A stretch of DNA of 62,507 nt. It comes from an uncultured Verrucomicrobia subdivision 3 bacterium (lineage in GTDB: Bacteria; Verrucomicrobiota; Verrucomicrobiia; Limisphaerales; UBA11358). Both the position numbers and the translations under genes were made by a program. The notes beneath the pieces are model-generated. The model worked only from the letters and a program-made list of their open reading frames with translations, ran no database searches and was not told where the DNA came from. Below are positions 33,669-42,911 of the stretch, piece after piece. Numbering within the stretch: the stretch's first letter is position 1; every line of letters begins with the position of its first letter. Location: contig CAISVF010000322.1 of NCBI GenBank assembly GCA_903888765.1, forward strand, positions 1 to 62,507, in the 5' to 3' direction.

Positions 33669-33697
33669 TTGACTAATTATGAGCGATTGCCTACTGT
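33669..33697 (+). promoter_or_regulatory. Likely recA promoter
   Basis: TTGACT (33669-33674) and TACTGT (33692-33697) are separated by 17 bases and lie 35 bases before the chosen recA start. The -35 box is a five-of-six match and the -10 box four-of-six. The adjacent 15-bp tandem duplication is the only candidate regulatory site I see. Confidence 0.45.
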
Positions 33698-33732
33698 GTG
33701 ATTTCGTAAAACCAACGGAAAAATTATATTTT

Positions 33733-34803
33733 ATGCCGCCCAAAGCAGTTGAAAAAGTTGCCACCACCGCCATTGAAACCAAGGCTTCCGCAACGCGCGA
33801 TCGCGATCTTGATGCCGCTATTTCCTCCATCACCAAAGCTTACGGCGACGGGGCCATCATGCGTCTGGGCGATGCCCGGGCGCAGGTGAAAATCGAAGTC
33901 ATCCCCACCGGCGGGCTGGCGATTGATCTGGCGCTAGGCGTGGGCGGTATTCCACGCGGTCGGGTGGTAGAGATTTACGGGCCGGAATCCTCCGGCAAAA
34001 CCACGCTGATGCTGCACATCATCGCCAATGCGCAAAAAGCCGGCGGGCTGGCGGCCTTCATTGACGCGGAGCATGCGCTGGACCCGGGCTATGCAAAAAA
34101 ACTGGGGGTGAATCTGGATGACCTGCTGGTTTCGCAGCCTGACAGCGGCGAGGAGGCGCTGACCATTTGTGAAACACTAGCGCGTTCGAATGCGCTTGAT
34201 GTCATCGTGATTGACTCCGTGGCCGCCCTGGTACCGAAGGCGGAACTGGACGGGGAAATGGGCATGGCGACGATGGGCATGCAGGCGCGCTTGATGAGTC
34301 AGGCGCTACGCAAACTCACCGCGATTTTAAACAAGTCCAAGACCACGTGTATTTTTACCAACCAGCTCCGCGAAAAAGTGGGCGTCATGTTCGGCAGCCC
34401 GGAAACCACCCCGGGAGGCAAGGCGTTAAAATTTTATGCCAGCGTGCGCATGGATATCCGCCGCAAAGACCAGCTCAAAGATGCCGCCGGCAACGTGTAT
34501 GGAAACCACACGCGTGTCAAAATCGTTAAGAACAAAGTCGCGCCGCCCTTTGCTGAAGCTGAATTTGACATCATTTACAACCACGGCATTGACAAAGAAG
34601 GCAGCATTCTAGATGTGGGCATTGAGCACGGAGTCGTCGATAAAAAAGGCGCCTGGCTCCAATTTGAGGGCGCGCTCATTGGCCAAGGCAAAGATGCCGC
34701 CAAAAAGGCGCTGCTAGAGAAGCCCGAACTGGCAAAGAAAATCGTGGAGGCTATCCTAGTGAAAAGGGCGACTCCGACGGTCACCCCGCCCACGGCGAAA
34801 TAG
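33733..34803 (+). CDS. recA: Recombinase RecA
   Basis: The 356-residue product carries out strand exchange and SOS co-protease activity. Motifs are in order: Walker [10 protein letters not shown] near residue 78, [17 protein letters not shown] near 104, [15 protein letters not shown]alker B near 155, the L1/L2 loops with [21 protein letters not shown] near 177 and [20 protein letters not shown] near 213, and [19 protein letters not shown] chose the ATG at 33733 (MPPKAVEK), because the frame's upstream extension to 33679 runs into the promoter and is not RecA-like. It is monocistronic; no RecX or LexA is nearby. Confidence 0.97.
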   Translation: MPPKAVEKVATTAIETKASATRDRDLDAAISSITKAYGDGAIMRLGDARAQVKIEVIPTGGLAIDLALGVGGIPRGRVVEIYGPESSGKTTLMLHIIANAQKAGGLAAFIDAEHALDPGYAKKLGVNLDDLLVSQPDSGEEALTICETLARSNALDVIVIDSVAALVPKAELDGEMGMATMGMQARLMSQALRKLTAILNKSKTTCIFTNQLREKVGVMFGSPETTPGGKALKFYASVRMDIRRKDQLKDAAGNVYGNHTRVKIVKNKVAPPFAEAEFDIIYNHGIDKEGSILDVGIEHGVVDKKGAWLQFEGALIGQGKDAAKKALLEKPELAKKIVEAILVKRATPTVTPPTAK

Positions 34804-34931
34804 CAATACCACCCACGAAAAGCGGGTACTGCTCAATCTGGCAACCCGTCAGTTTTTGTTTTTGTATTGCTGGTAGCCGACCAGCACCTGCCGGGGGCAA
34901 CCGATCTCACCAACTCCTCCTCACGGGTTGG

Positions 34932-34955
34932 CATCCCAGCGTGATCGTTGGGATG
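34932..34955. other. Intergenic stem-loop after recA
   Basis: CATCCCAGCG pairs with CGTTGGGATG over 10 bp (one G-T pair) around a TGAT loop. It lies 129 bases after the recA stop and 79 bases after the stop of the convergent gene at 35034. There is no T-tract on either strand, so terminator function is uncertain. Confidence 0.45.
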
Positions 34956-35033
34956 GCAAATCATCCCTTCCTCCCACAAAGCGTTTTTTGATTTCGCCCA
35001 GAGGATGCCACCTGGTCAATAACCCATGGGCGC

Positions 35034-36791
35034 TCAAGGCTGAAGAGACGATAATTTGATCTCGTGCCGGCGCTGCGCATCGTCGCGCACAAAAATTGCG
35101 CCGACTTCCACGCGGATGTTTTCACCATCGGCCTTGATCCAGCAACAATCCGGCGCGGCGGGTTCACTACTCTTGTGGGGATAGTAGGCGGAGATTTTCT
35201 TGAGTGGAACTTTTTCGCCATTCAAGCGCGGGCAGCCGAAGGTCACATTCACCTTGGGAATCGGAGCGTGGGGGATTTTCGCGGTGCTGTAAACTTCGAC
35301 GAAAGCGGAGTGCCGAGGCCAGAAAGTAAAATCTTCGCCCTCGAACCGGAGGCTGCCCACTTCGCAAACGGAGCCATCAGTGGATTTCACGCGACAGGTA
35401 AACCAGGTATTGGTTTTGCCGCCACTGATATCGGTGGCCCCTTTTTCAATGCAATAGGTGTAGGTGCCCTTCGTCCAAGCGAACGGACGGCGCACACTGG
35501 CAAATTCACCCTCGTAACCAGCACTCTCGATAAGACAATCGTCGCCGGCTACGCGGACATTTTCCAGGCCGACAGGCGTTTTCTTATCCGCCGACCAGCG
35601 GGAGAAAATCACACCGTGACCCGGAAAAATCCGGTCGTGGTTGGTCGCGTTTTGCCAGCCGTTGATGTTGGATTGCAGGCCGCCGTAAAAGGTCTTGCCA
35701 TTGATATCCGCAATACCACAAGGGGATACGTAGAGGTTGTAATTGGCCGGAATCTCGCGATCGATGGTTACATCAATCTCTAGCTTTTGAAAATGCCGGA
35801 CGGCCTGCCGGAAATCCCACCAGATGTTGGCCACATGCCATGGCTGATGCGGCAGCGTGACTCCCGCAGCCTCCGCCAACTCTTCCGGTGCCGGCTGGAC
35901 GCAGGAGGCTTCAGTCGAAGCCTGCCCGGTGCCGGCAGCGCGAGGCAAATGCTTGAGTTGAGCCACTAAATCGGCCGGCAAGGGCCGATCTGTGAGCGGG
36001 TCCAAAGCTATTTCCAAGCCGGCAAAAACGGGTTTGCCGTATTGCGCCTCCAAATTAGCAAATACAGAACCGAGTTCGTTGCTGCCGCCAGAGGCGAGAA
36101 AATAAGCATCCTGCATTTTCCCCCAGGTGCCGTCGCCGACCGCCCGGGTCAAACAGTGCAAATGATCCACATCTGGACCAAGCCAAAGGCGATATAAAGC
36201 AAGCCGGGCGGCTGACCGATTTTCGCCGGAAAAATTTTCAAGAAAAGAATTCACGCCACCGCCAAGCGTAGCAACGCTAGGCTGACCGCCGTTCGGACTA
36301 TTGATCGTCGCCAGGTGATGCCATGATTTAGTGGCGGGATCGAAAATATAATAACGCGCGTCAGTGGTGTTGGTCAGGGCACCCGGCTGCTTGTGGACAA
36401 AAAATTGAAAGGTTTCATTAGTCTTCCAATTCCAAAGCATATGGGTATGACCGCCTTCGCCTTCGCCACCAAACCGGCCAAAAATAGTGTCCGGCCAGGC
36501 TTCGGTGACCAGGGGATGCAATTGAGGGGAGGTATCCCAGATGGAAAAGATGGTGCGCCGCTCCTGCGGGTCATTGTGCTGAATGCCGCAATAACCGCCG
36601 GCTGGTTCGCCCGGATGCCAATTGGCGCCGCAATAATAGGTCGTGGGTTGGGTGGCCAACACCGTGATCTCACCATAAAGACAGGTGCCCTGTTGCTGGC
36701 CTTCGAGGTTCCACCAGAGGTGTTGCGCGCTGGCATTTATAACGCAAGCTCCGGCAATCGAGAGGGATAGCAGATACAGTTTTGAATTCAT
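35034..36791 (-). CDS. Exported DUF3472-type protein
   Basis: The 585-residue product has a signal peptide (MNSKLYLLSLSIAGACVINASA). It is rich in aromatic residues, with AGGYCGIQHNDPQERRTIFSIWD near residue 65 and GHTHMLWNWKTNETFQFFV near 113, the pattern I associate with DUF3472 proteins, which occur beside glycan-degradation genes in PVC bacteria and Bacteroidetes. The C-terminal half is beta-rich and may be a carbohydrate-binding module. It is the distal member of the long minus-strand run that contains the sulfatases. Biochemical function is not established. Confidence 0.6.
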   Translation of the reverse strand: MNSKLYLLSLSIAGACVINASAQHLWWNLEGQQQGTCLYGEITVLATQPTTYYCGANWHPGEPAGGYCGIQHNDPQERRTIFSIWDTSPQLHPLVTEAWPDTIFGRFGGEGEGGHTHMLWNWKTNETFQFFVHKQPGALTNTTDARYYIFDPATKSWHHLATINSPNGGQPSVATLGGGVNSFLENFSGENRSAARLALYRLWLGPDVDHLHCLTRAVGDGTWGKMQDAYFLASGGSNELGSVFANLEAQYGKPVFAGLEIALDPLTDRPLPADLVAQLKHLPRAAGTGQASTEASCVQPAPEELAEAAGVTLPHQPWHVANIWWDFRQAVRHFQKLEIDVTIDREIPANYNLYVSPCGIADINGKTFYGGLQSNINGWQNATNHDRIFPGHGVIFSRWSADKKTPVGLENVRVAGDDCLIESAGYEGEFASVRRPFAWTKGTYTYCIEKGATDISGGKTNTWFTCRVKSTDGSVCEVGSLRFEGEDFTFWPRHSAFVEVYSTAKIPHAPIPKVNVTFGCPRLNGEKVPLKKISAYYPHKSSEPAAPDCCWIKADGENIRVEVGAIFVRDDAQRRHEIKLSSLQP

Positions 36792-36858
36792 TTTAATTTA
36801 TGCTTGATACGAGTATTTCATTGGTCAAGCCAGAGCTTGGCGATCGCAAGCGGAGGCA

Positions 36859-38292
36859 TCAAAATTTCAGGGGGATCGAGGATTTGGCGGGATCCACAGC
36901 AAAACCACATTCCCGGAACCAGGGAAATAGGTTTTGTTTTAGCGCGATACTGAGCACGGCAACCGTTGCATGAAGATCATACTTTTTAATCCGGTCAGGT
37001 TTCGCCCATTGCCGTTTGGCCTGAAAATAGTGGGCCATGATGTCGGGATCTTGCGCCCGCAACTGCTCGAAAACCCAGAAGGTCTTGCCCCAGTGCATGG
37101 CGTTGGCAGCGGCACCCTCGAGTTGAGGGGCTCCGGCAAGACTTTTGCCCTCAATGTCATAGCGTTTCATCGTCTCATCAATGCGCGAGGCCCGCTCAAT
37201 GGTGTGGTGGATGCGTCGCAAACCTTCCTCTGGATAACCCATGTCCATCATGACTAAATCACCGACATAGGTAGCGATTGGCTCATTCCAGATTTCCGGA
37301 AATGGCAGTACCCAGGAATGAGTGGATTCGTGCGTGATAAATTCGATCATGCTGTCCTCGCGCGCCGGGAAATCGCCCCAAAACACCGCCAGACCAATCA
37401 TCTGTCCGGCGGAAAAACCGCCGCCACCAGTCGCCAGCAGACCGATTTCCGAAGCCATGCCTTCCGACAGCGGCACGCCCATGCGCTTTTCCATGACGGG
37501 CACACTGCGCTGGTAAATCGCCATCATATCTTTGGCATAGGGTTTCAAATAATCGCTGTAACGCAAAGTGAGCCGACCGAGTTTTTCGGTGTAATCCAAC
37601 TGTCCCAAACCGCGGCTTGGGCATGACTTTAGAGGATTAATCAATTTTCCGGCAGCGGTCCTGACCAGCAACGGCCGCCACCAAGCAGCATTAAGGTTAT
37701 CCTTGGCATCCGGGCGATTGCCGGCAAGACCACGCGCTCCGACCAGCAGCGTGCCTTTGCCCACGGTTTTACGCACCAACACGGGATTCCCCAAAGCGTC
37801 GGCAATTAGCGCGTCCCATTGGGCCGGAACTGCCAATTTCAACGTGTCGCCACCACCCGCAATTTCACCGGCGATTGATTGGTTTATCGTTTTAAGCGGC
37901 TTCTGCGCAGGAGCGGCAAATTCACACCCAAAAGTCTGTGCCAGAGCGTTTTGTGGTTTGTCTCCGGCAGCGCCCAGCAGCAACACTCCACCGCCACCGT
38001 CCAGAAAATCGGCGATGGCCTTAATATCTTTTGGAACATAGCTCAAGTGTGGATCGCAGCCGAGCAGCACCAAAAGATTGGCATTGGATAAATCAAAATT
38101 GAATAGCGAGCCCCAACTGGTCGCACCGGTCTGGTCAGGCAGGTATTGGGAGTGAAAACGCCCATCCCCATAAAACGTAAATTGATGCCCCAGATCCACC
38201 ACTGCGTGGACCACGGGTTCAGCCCGGACCACGACACGGCTGCAAAAAAGCGCAATGGCTGACAGAAACGAAAGTAGAATCGGGGAGTTCAC
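36859..38292 (-). CDS. Exported HExxH metallopeptidase-like protein
   Basis: The 477-residue product has a signal sequence (LLSFLSAIALFCSRVVVRA). Residues about 40-180 look like a Rossmann-like or class I glutamine amidotransferase-like fold (LLVLLGCDPHLSYVPKDIKAIADFLDGGGGVLLLGA). Residues about 240-400 contain ITHESTHSW, a zinc-binding HExxH motif, followed 15 residues later by NEPIATYVGD with a possible third ligand Glu. This resembles gluzincin or M60-like mucin peptidases. It sits 66 bases upstream of the DUF3472 gene and 3 bases downstream of a sulfatase, so it belongs to the same operon. Glycoprotein cleavage is inferred. Confidence 0.6.
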   Translation of the reverse strand: MNSPILLSFLSAIALFCSRVVVRAEPVVHAVVDLGHQFTFYGDGRFHSQYLPDQTGATSWGSLFNFDLSNANLLVLLGCDPHLSYVPKDIKAIADFLDGGGGVLLLGAAGDKPQNALAQTFGCEFAAPAQKPLKTINQSIAGEIAGGGDTLKLAVPAQWDALIADALGNPVLVRKTVGKGTLLVGARGLAGNRPDAKDNLNAAWWRPLLVRTAAGKLINPLKSCPSRGLGQLDYTEKLGRLTLRYSDYLKPYAKDMMAIYQRSVPVMEKRMGVPLSEGMASEIGLLATGGGGFSAGQMIGLAVFWGDFPAREDSMIEFITHESTHSWVLPFPEIWNEPIATYVGDLVMMDMGYPEEGLRRIHHTIERASRIDETMKRYDIEGKSLAGAPQLEGAAANAMHWGKTFWVFEQLRAQDPDIMAHYFQAKRQWAKPDRIKKYDLHATVAVLSIALKQNLFPWFRECGFAVDPAKSSIPLKF

Positions 38293-38295
38293 GTT

Positions 38296-39843
38296 TTATG
38301 GCATCGGCGCGCTTTTTTGCGCGGCCGGTTTGGCATCCGCCGCACGACCAGCGCGCTGCGCTTCCAAAAGGCCCGCAGCCATGCTCGCGGTTTTCGCTGG
38401 CTGCGCCTCACGAAGATTCATGGTTTCGCCCAGATCGTTGCTGAGATTATACAATTCGCCCTGAGGCGAATATCCGGACCGGACGCGGGCACGTCGTTCC
38501 GGTTCAATCCACTTCCACGAGTCGGCGCGAAAACCCAGCACGCGTGCGCCATCGTGCTCCACCAGTTTTTCGCGGCCAACTGGCGAGTCACCGAGCAGGG
38601 CCGGCAACACATTGAGGCTATCGAGCGCATCGCCGGCGGGAATTTTCTGGCCCGTGAAGGCAGCAAATGACGCCGGAAAATCCAGCAAACAAACCAAAGC
38701 CGCCGAGACACCGACCGGCACACGCCCCGGCCACCGGACAATGAAAGGCACGCGTGTGCCCGCTTCGTAAACGGAATATTTACCACCGCGCAAAGGACCA
38801 GCCGGCGTGTGGCCATGCAGGTTTTGCACCGCACCATCGGCGTAGCCATCGTCCAGCACCGGACCGTTGTCGCTGGACAAAATCACCAGCGTATTCGATG
38901 CAAGATTCATTTTATCGAGCGTGGCGAGGATTTCGCCGACACACCAGTCAAACTCCACAATCACGTCGCCACGAACACCGCAGCCGCTCTTGCCGACAAA
39001 ACGGGGATGCGGCACACGCGGCACATGCGGATCGTGCGTAGCAAAATAGAGGAAGAACGGCTGATGCGAATTTTGCCGGATGAAATCAACCGCTTTACCG
39101 GTGAGCAGGTCCGCCTTGTCCTCGTCTTTCCAGCGCGCTGCATGGCCACCAGACATGAAGCCGATACGGCTAATGCCGTCAATAATGGTACCGTCGTGGC
39201 CAAGCGATAATCCCATTTTCAAAAGTTCCGGATGCTGACGTCCCGTGGGCTCATCGCCCACCATGGCACCATAGCCAACCTGAATGGGGTCCTTCGGGTC
39301 CAACCCGACAACGTGATGATTTTCAATATAGACGCAAGGCACGCGATCGCCGGTGGCGGCCATGATAAAACTGTAGCCAAAACCCAACTCGTTCGGACCG
39401 GGGGCAACGTCACCATTCCAATCCGCACCATTCGTTCCCCCCAACCCAAGATGCCATTTGCCGACGACGCCCGTGCGATAGCCCGCCCGCTGAAAAACCG
39501 TTGCCAGCGTGGTCCGCTTGGGATCAATAATCAGCGGCGCATTGCCGGGAAGCACCCCCGTGCCTGATTTGCGCCAGGGGTATTCGCCCGTGAGCAGGGA
39601 ATAACGAGAGGGGGTGCATGTCGCGGAAGTCGTATGCGCGTCGGTGAACCTCAAACCCTGACGGCCAAGCCGATCCACATTGGGGGTCGGAATTTTGGTG
39701 GCGCCATATACCCCGGTATCGCCGAAGCCAAGGTCATCGGCGAGAATAAGAACAACATTTGCCGGTGGCGGGCTGGCAGCGGGAAAGGTAGTTACTCCAA
39801 TGCCCGATAGCAAAGCACAAATAATTAAGGTGACTCTTTTCAT
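38296..39843 (-). CDS. Exported sulfatase
   Basis: The 515-residue product has a signal peptide (to about residue 22) and the S1 formylglycine sulfatase pattern: metal-binding Asp36-Asp37 in ILADDLGFGD, the modified Cys76 in CTPSRYSLLTGEYPW, GKWHLG near 146, LYFATHDPHVPRVPH near 260, and LSSDNGPVLDDG near 315 with the C-terminal metal Asp-Asn. Cys76 must be converted to formylglycine; no maturase gene is in the window. It has the arylsulfatase-type CTPSR signature. Three bases separate it from the HExxH gene. Confidence 0.93.
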   Translation of the reverse strand: MKRVTLIICALLSGIGVTTFPAASPPPANVVLILADDLGFGDTGVYGATKIPTPNVDRLGRQGLRFTDAHTTSATCTPSRYSLLTGEYPWRKSGTGVLPGNAPLIIDPKRTTLATVFQRAGYRTGVVGKWHLGLGGTNGADWNGDVAPGPNELGFGYSFIMAATGDRVPCVYIENHHVVGLDPKDPIQVGYGAMVGDEPTGRQHPELLKMGLSLGHDGTIIDGISRIGFMSGGHAARWKDEDKADLLTGKAVDFIRQNSHQPFFLYFATHDPHVPRVPHPRFVGKSGCGVRGDVIVEFDWCVGEILATLDKMNLASNTLVILSSDNGPVLDDGYADGAVQNLHGHTPAGPLRGGKYSVYEAGTRVPFIVRWPGRVPVGVSAALVCLLDFPASFAAFTGQKIPAGDALDSLNVLPALLGDSPVGREKLVEHDGARVLGFRADSWKWIEPERRARVRSGYSPQGELYNLSNDLGETMNLREAQPAKTASMAAGLLEAQRAGRAADAKPAAQKSAPMP

Positions 39844-39852
39844 GGTGATCCT

Positions 39853-41424
39853 TTACGGTTTCGCGGTATTGTCTGCGCCCGTTTTCAACGGGGTGGGGCT
39901 TTGGCGGTTACCACCAAACGCTCGGGGATCATCCTGAGCCGGCTCTTTTAATTCCATGCGCTGACGGAAAACCTCCTGCACCAAGTTGGTTTGTATCCGG
40001 GCATAAGCGGGGTCGCCGTAGATATTACGCATTTCACCGGGGTCTTTTTCGCGATCGAAAAGCTCCCAGTAATCCACGTCAGGGGCATAGAAATGCGCCA
40101 GCGTGTAATGGTCGGTAATAATACCGTAGTGCGGACGGACATGGTGGTCAGCAGGATATTCGTAATAATGATAATAAAAGGCATTGCGCCAGTCGGCGGG
40201 AGTCGTCCCCTGCAATAACGGAACGAGACTGTGCCCCTGCATCCGGTCGGGCACGGGCACCCCGGTCAGATCCAGAAAAGTTTCCGCAAAATCCAGATTG
40301 GAAACCAACGCCTTATTAACACTTCCGGCCCTGATCTGCCCCGGCCAGCGGATCAGCAAAGGGGTGCGGGCAGATTCCTGAAAAATCCACCGCTTGTCGA
40401 ACCAGCCGTGTTCGCCCAGGAAAAACCCCTGGTCAGAGGAATAGATGACCATGGTATTGGTGGCGAGGCCGGTATCATCGAGATACTTCAGGAGGCGCCC
40501 AACGTTATCATCCACACCTTTGATGCACCCCAGGTAATCGTGCATAAAGCGGTTGTACTTCCATTCGGTCAGCGCCCGGCCGGTGAGATTTTTTTTCAGG
40601 AAGGCTGCATTACGGGGAGTGTAATATGCCTCCCACACTCGCTGCTGTTCCGGCGTCAGGTCGCGCGGAACCGTGAGTTTGCAATCCTCATTTAGGCGCA
40701 TCGTTTCGGCAATGGTCATGTTCTGATCATGTTCGGCCAGGCCACGACCTGAGTAATCGTCGAACAAACTTTCCGGCAAAGCATAGGTCCGGTCGTGGTC
40801 AAAATCCAGATCCCGCAGGGCTGGCTCCCAACTGCGGTGGGGCGCCTTTTGCCAGCAGAGCAACATGAACGGTTTGGCCGGATCCCGCTGCTTCATCCAG
40901 TCCAGGGAAAGGTCCGTGATAATATCGGTCACATAACCGGGATGTTTAATCCGCTGACCATTCCGGATCAGGGTGGGGTTGTAATAAATGCCCTGGCCGG
41001 GAAGAATTTCCCAATGATCGAAGCCGGTTGGATCCGATTCCAGATGCCATTTGCCTATCACCGCGGTCTGATATCCGGCCTGCTGAAGCAGCTTTGGAAG
41101 AGTGATTTGCGAGGCGTCGAAGCGGCAATTGGAGTTGTTATAAAAGCCATTGATGTGGCTATAGGTCCCAGTGATGATCGAGGCCCGGCTCGGACCACAC
41201 AAGGCATTGTTAACCAGGCAACGGTCAAATCGCATACCCTCGCGCGCGAGGCGATCCAGATTTGGCGTCTGGATCAAATGTCGCGATTCCCCGTAGGCGC
41301 TGACTGCCTGCCAGGCGTGATCGTCGGACATAATAAATAAAATATTAGGCCGCAGAGGTGCCGCGAGCAGGGCTTCAGCCAAAAAAGCAGCCGTGGCAAT
41401 AATAACCAGGATAGGCAGTTTCAT
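39853..41424 (-). CDS. Exported sulfatase
   Basis: The 523-residue product has a signal peptide (MKLPILVIIATAAFLAEALLAA), metal-binding Asp34-Asp35 in IMSDDHAWQAVSAYG, the formylglycine Cys76 in CGPSRASIITGTYSHINGF, GKWHLESDPTGFDHW near 120 and YSSDQGFFLGEHGWFDKRW near 330. The DDHAWQA and HINGF patterns set it in a subgroup of N-acetylglucosamine-6-sulfate or related glycosaminoglycan sulfatases, though substrate cannot be fixed by eye. Its start overlaps the stop of the next upstream sulfatase by 4 bases, indicating translational coupling. Confidence 0.92.
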   Translation of the reverse strand: MKLPILVIIATAAFLAEALLAAPLRPNILFIMSDDHAWQAVSAYGESRHLIQTPNLDRLAREGMRFDRCLVNNALCGPSRASIITGTYSHINGFYNNSNCRFDASQITLPKLLQQAGYQTAVIGKWHLESDPTGFDHWEILPGQGIYYNPTLIRNGQRIKHPGYVTDIITDLSLDWMKQRDPAKPFMLLCWQKAPHRSWEPALRDLDFDHDRTYALPESLFDDYSGRGLAEHDQNMTIAETMRLNEDCKLTVPRDLTPEQQRVWEAYYTPRNAAFLKKNLTGRALTEWKYNRFMHDYLGCIKGVDDNVGRLLKYLDDTGLATNTMVIYSSDQGFFLGEHGWFDKRWIFQESARTPLLIRWPGQIRAGSVNKALVSNLDFAETFLDLTGVPVPDRMQGHSLVPLLQGTTPADWRNAFYYHYYEYPADHHVRPHYGIITDHYTLAHFYAPDVDYWELFDREKDPGEMRNIYGDPAYARIQTNLVQEVFRQRMELKEPAQDDPRAFGGNRQSPTPLKTGADNTAKP

Positions 41425-42911
41425 TTTATATTCAGGGAAGGAGAACTTGACAGGCGTCCCGGCTCTCGCCGACCGGCCCCGGGACGTTTAGTTAATCCGT
41501 CACCCAACTCCTGGCGGGCCTTTTCCGCTTCGGCAGCCAGTTGGGTTACCATAGCCGGATATCGGGCGGAAACGTCGGTGGTTTCGCCCAAGTCGTGAAC
41601 CAGATCATACAACTCGGCGGTTGCCAACTGGCGATGGGCGTAAGGAGCCGGCACCCCGTCCCGGCCTCCGGGTTTGCCACCGAGGGTTTGATAGCTATGC
41701 GGCAACTGGAGTTTCCAGCGGCCGTCACCGCTGGTGACGGCCTGCAACTGGTTGACCTCATAATAAAACCAATAGGACGAATGCGGATTTTGGGCGCCGG
41801 TCTGGCGGGCAATAATGGGCCAGACATCAAGACCATCGATTTTGTTGGGAGGCAATTCAGCCCCAACCAACCTGGCGATGGTCGGCAATAAATCAATGGT
41901 CATCAGCATATCCCAGGTATCCGCGCCGGCGGGAATTTTTCCGGGCCAGCGCATGATGCAGGGCTCGCGCGTGCCCCCCTCCCAATTCGTGCCCTTGCCC
42001 TCGCGCAAAGGTTTCGCCGAACCACCGTGGTTGCCATAGCTCAGCCACGGCCCATTGTCCGAGGTGAAAATGACCCAGGTATTCCGGTCGATACCGTTGC
42101 GCTTGAGCGCCTCTAGAATCTGCCCAACCGACCAGTCAATTTCCTCAATCACATCGCCATAGAGACCGCGCGCGCTCCGGCCCCGGAATTTTTCGCTTAC
42201 CCCGAGAGGCACATGGGGCATGCTGTGGGCGACGTAAAGAAAAAACGGATGAGCTTTGTTTTTTTCGATAAAGGCCACCGCGCGCTCCGCATACCAGGTC
42301 GTCAGCTGATTCAGGTCAGCAATGGACATTTCTTCGCGGAATTGGTTGGTCCCATCGTAAATCGGCAGATGCGGATATTCGCGTTTCATGGCCGCCATAG
42401 CGGCCGGCAGGTTAGTAATTAAATCCGGATGCCCGGGCCAATAGTCGCAGGACAACGGCAGGCCGAAATACTCATCAAACCCATGGCGCAGCGGCATGAA
42501 TTGGGGTGAATCTCCCAGGTGCCATTTACCAAATATGGCGGTGGCGTAGCCGCAGGACTTCAGCAGCTGGGCCAGCGTCACCTCATGATCGCTGATGCCA
42601 ACTTTTGTCCCGGGACCGAGAGCGCCATGAATGCCCAGCCGATTGGGGTAACAGCCGGTCAGCAAGGCACAGCGGGAAGCAGAACAGACCGGTTGGGCGA
42701 CATGAAAATTTCGAAAAACCGCACCTTCATCCGCCATCCGGTCAAGGTTTGGGGTTACAAATCCTTCGGCACCGAAGCGGCCGACATCGGCATAGCCCTG
42801 ATCATCGGTGAAAATAATGACAATGTTGGGTCTGGCATCATCCAACGGAGCAGCCATGGCCGCACTAAGCAGCCCCAGCGCCGAAAATAAAAGAGCAACC
42901 GGTTTAATCAT
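41421..42911 (-). CDS. Exported sulfatase
   Basis: The 496-residue product has a signal peptide (LLFSALGLLSAAMAA) and the sulfatase core: Asp36-Asp37 in IFTDDQGYADVG, formylglycine Cys76 in CSASRCALLTGCYPNRLG, GKWHLGDSPQFMPLRHGFDEYFG near 128, YVAHSMPHVPLGVSEKF near 230 and FTSDNGPWLSYGNHGG near 289. The CSASR form is an accepted variant of the formylglycine motif (C-x-A-x-R). It overlaps the upstream sulfatase by 8 bases and the downstream one by 4, so three sulfatases are translated as a coupled block. Confidence 0.92.
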   Translation of the reverse strand: MIKPVALLFSALGLLSAAMAAPLDDARPNIVIIFTDDQGYADVGRFGAEGFVTPNLDRMADEGAVFRNFHVAQPVCSASRCALLTGCYPNRLGIHGALGPGTKVGISDHEVTLAQLLKSCGYATAIFGKWHLGDSPQFMPLRHGFDEYFGLPLSCDYWPGHPDLITNLPAAMAAMKREYPHLPIYDGTNQFREEMSIADLNQLTTWYAERAVAFIEKNKAHPFFLYVAHSMPHVPLGVSEKFRGRSARGLYGDVIEEIDWSVGQILEALKRNGIDRNTWVIFTSDNGPWLSYGNHGGSAKPLREGKGTNWEGGTREPCIMRWPGKIPAGADTWDMLMTIDLLPTIARLVGAELPPNKIDGLDVWPIIARQTGAQNPHSSYWFYYEVNQLQAVTSGDGRWKLQLPHSYQTLGGKPGGRDGVPAPYAHRQLATAELYDLVHDLGETTDVSARYPAMVTQLAAEAEKARQELGDGLTKRPGAGRREPGRLSSSPSLNIK

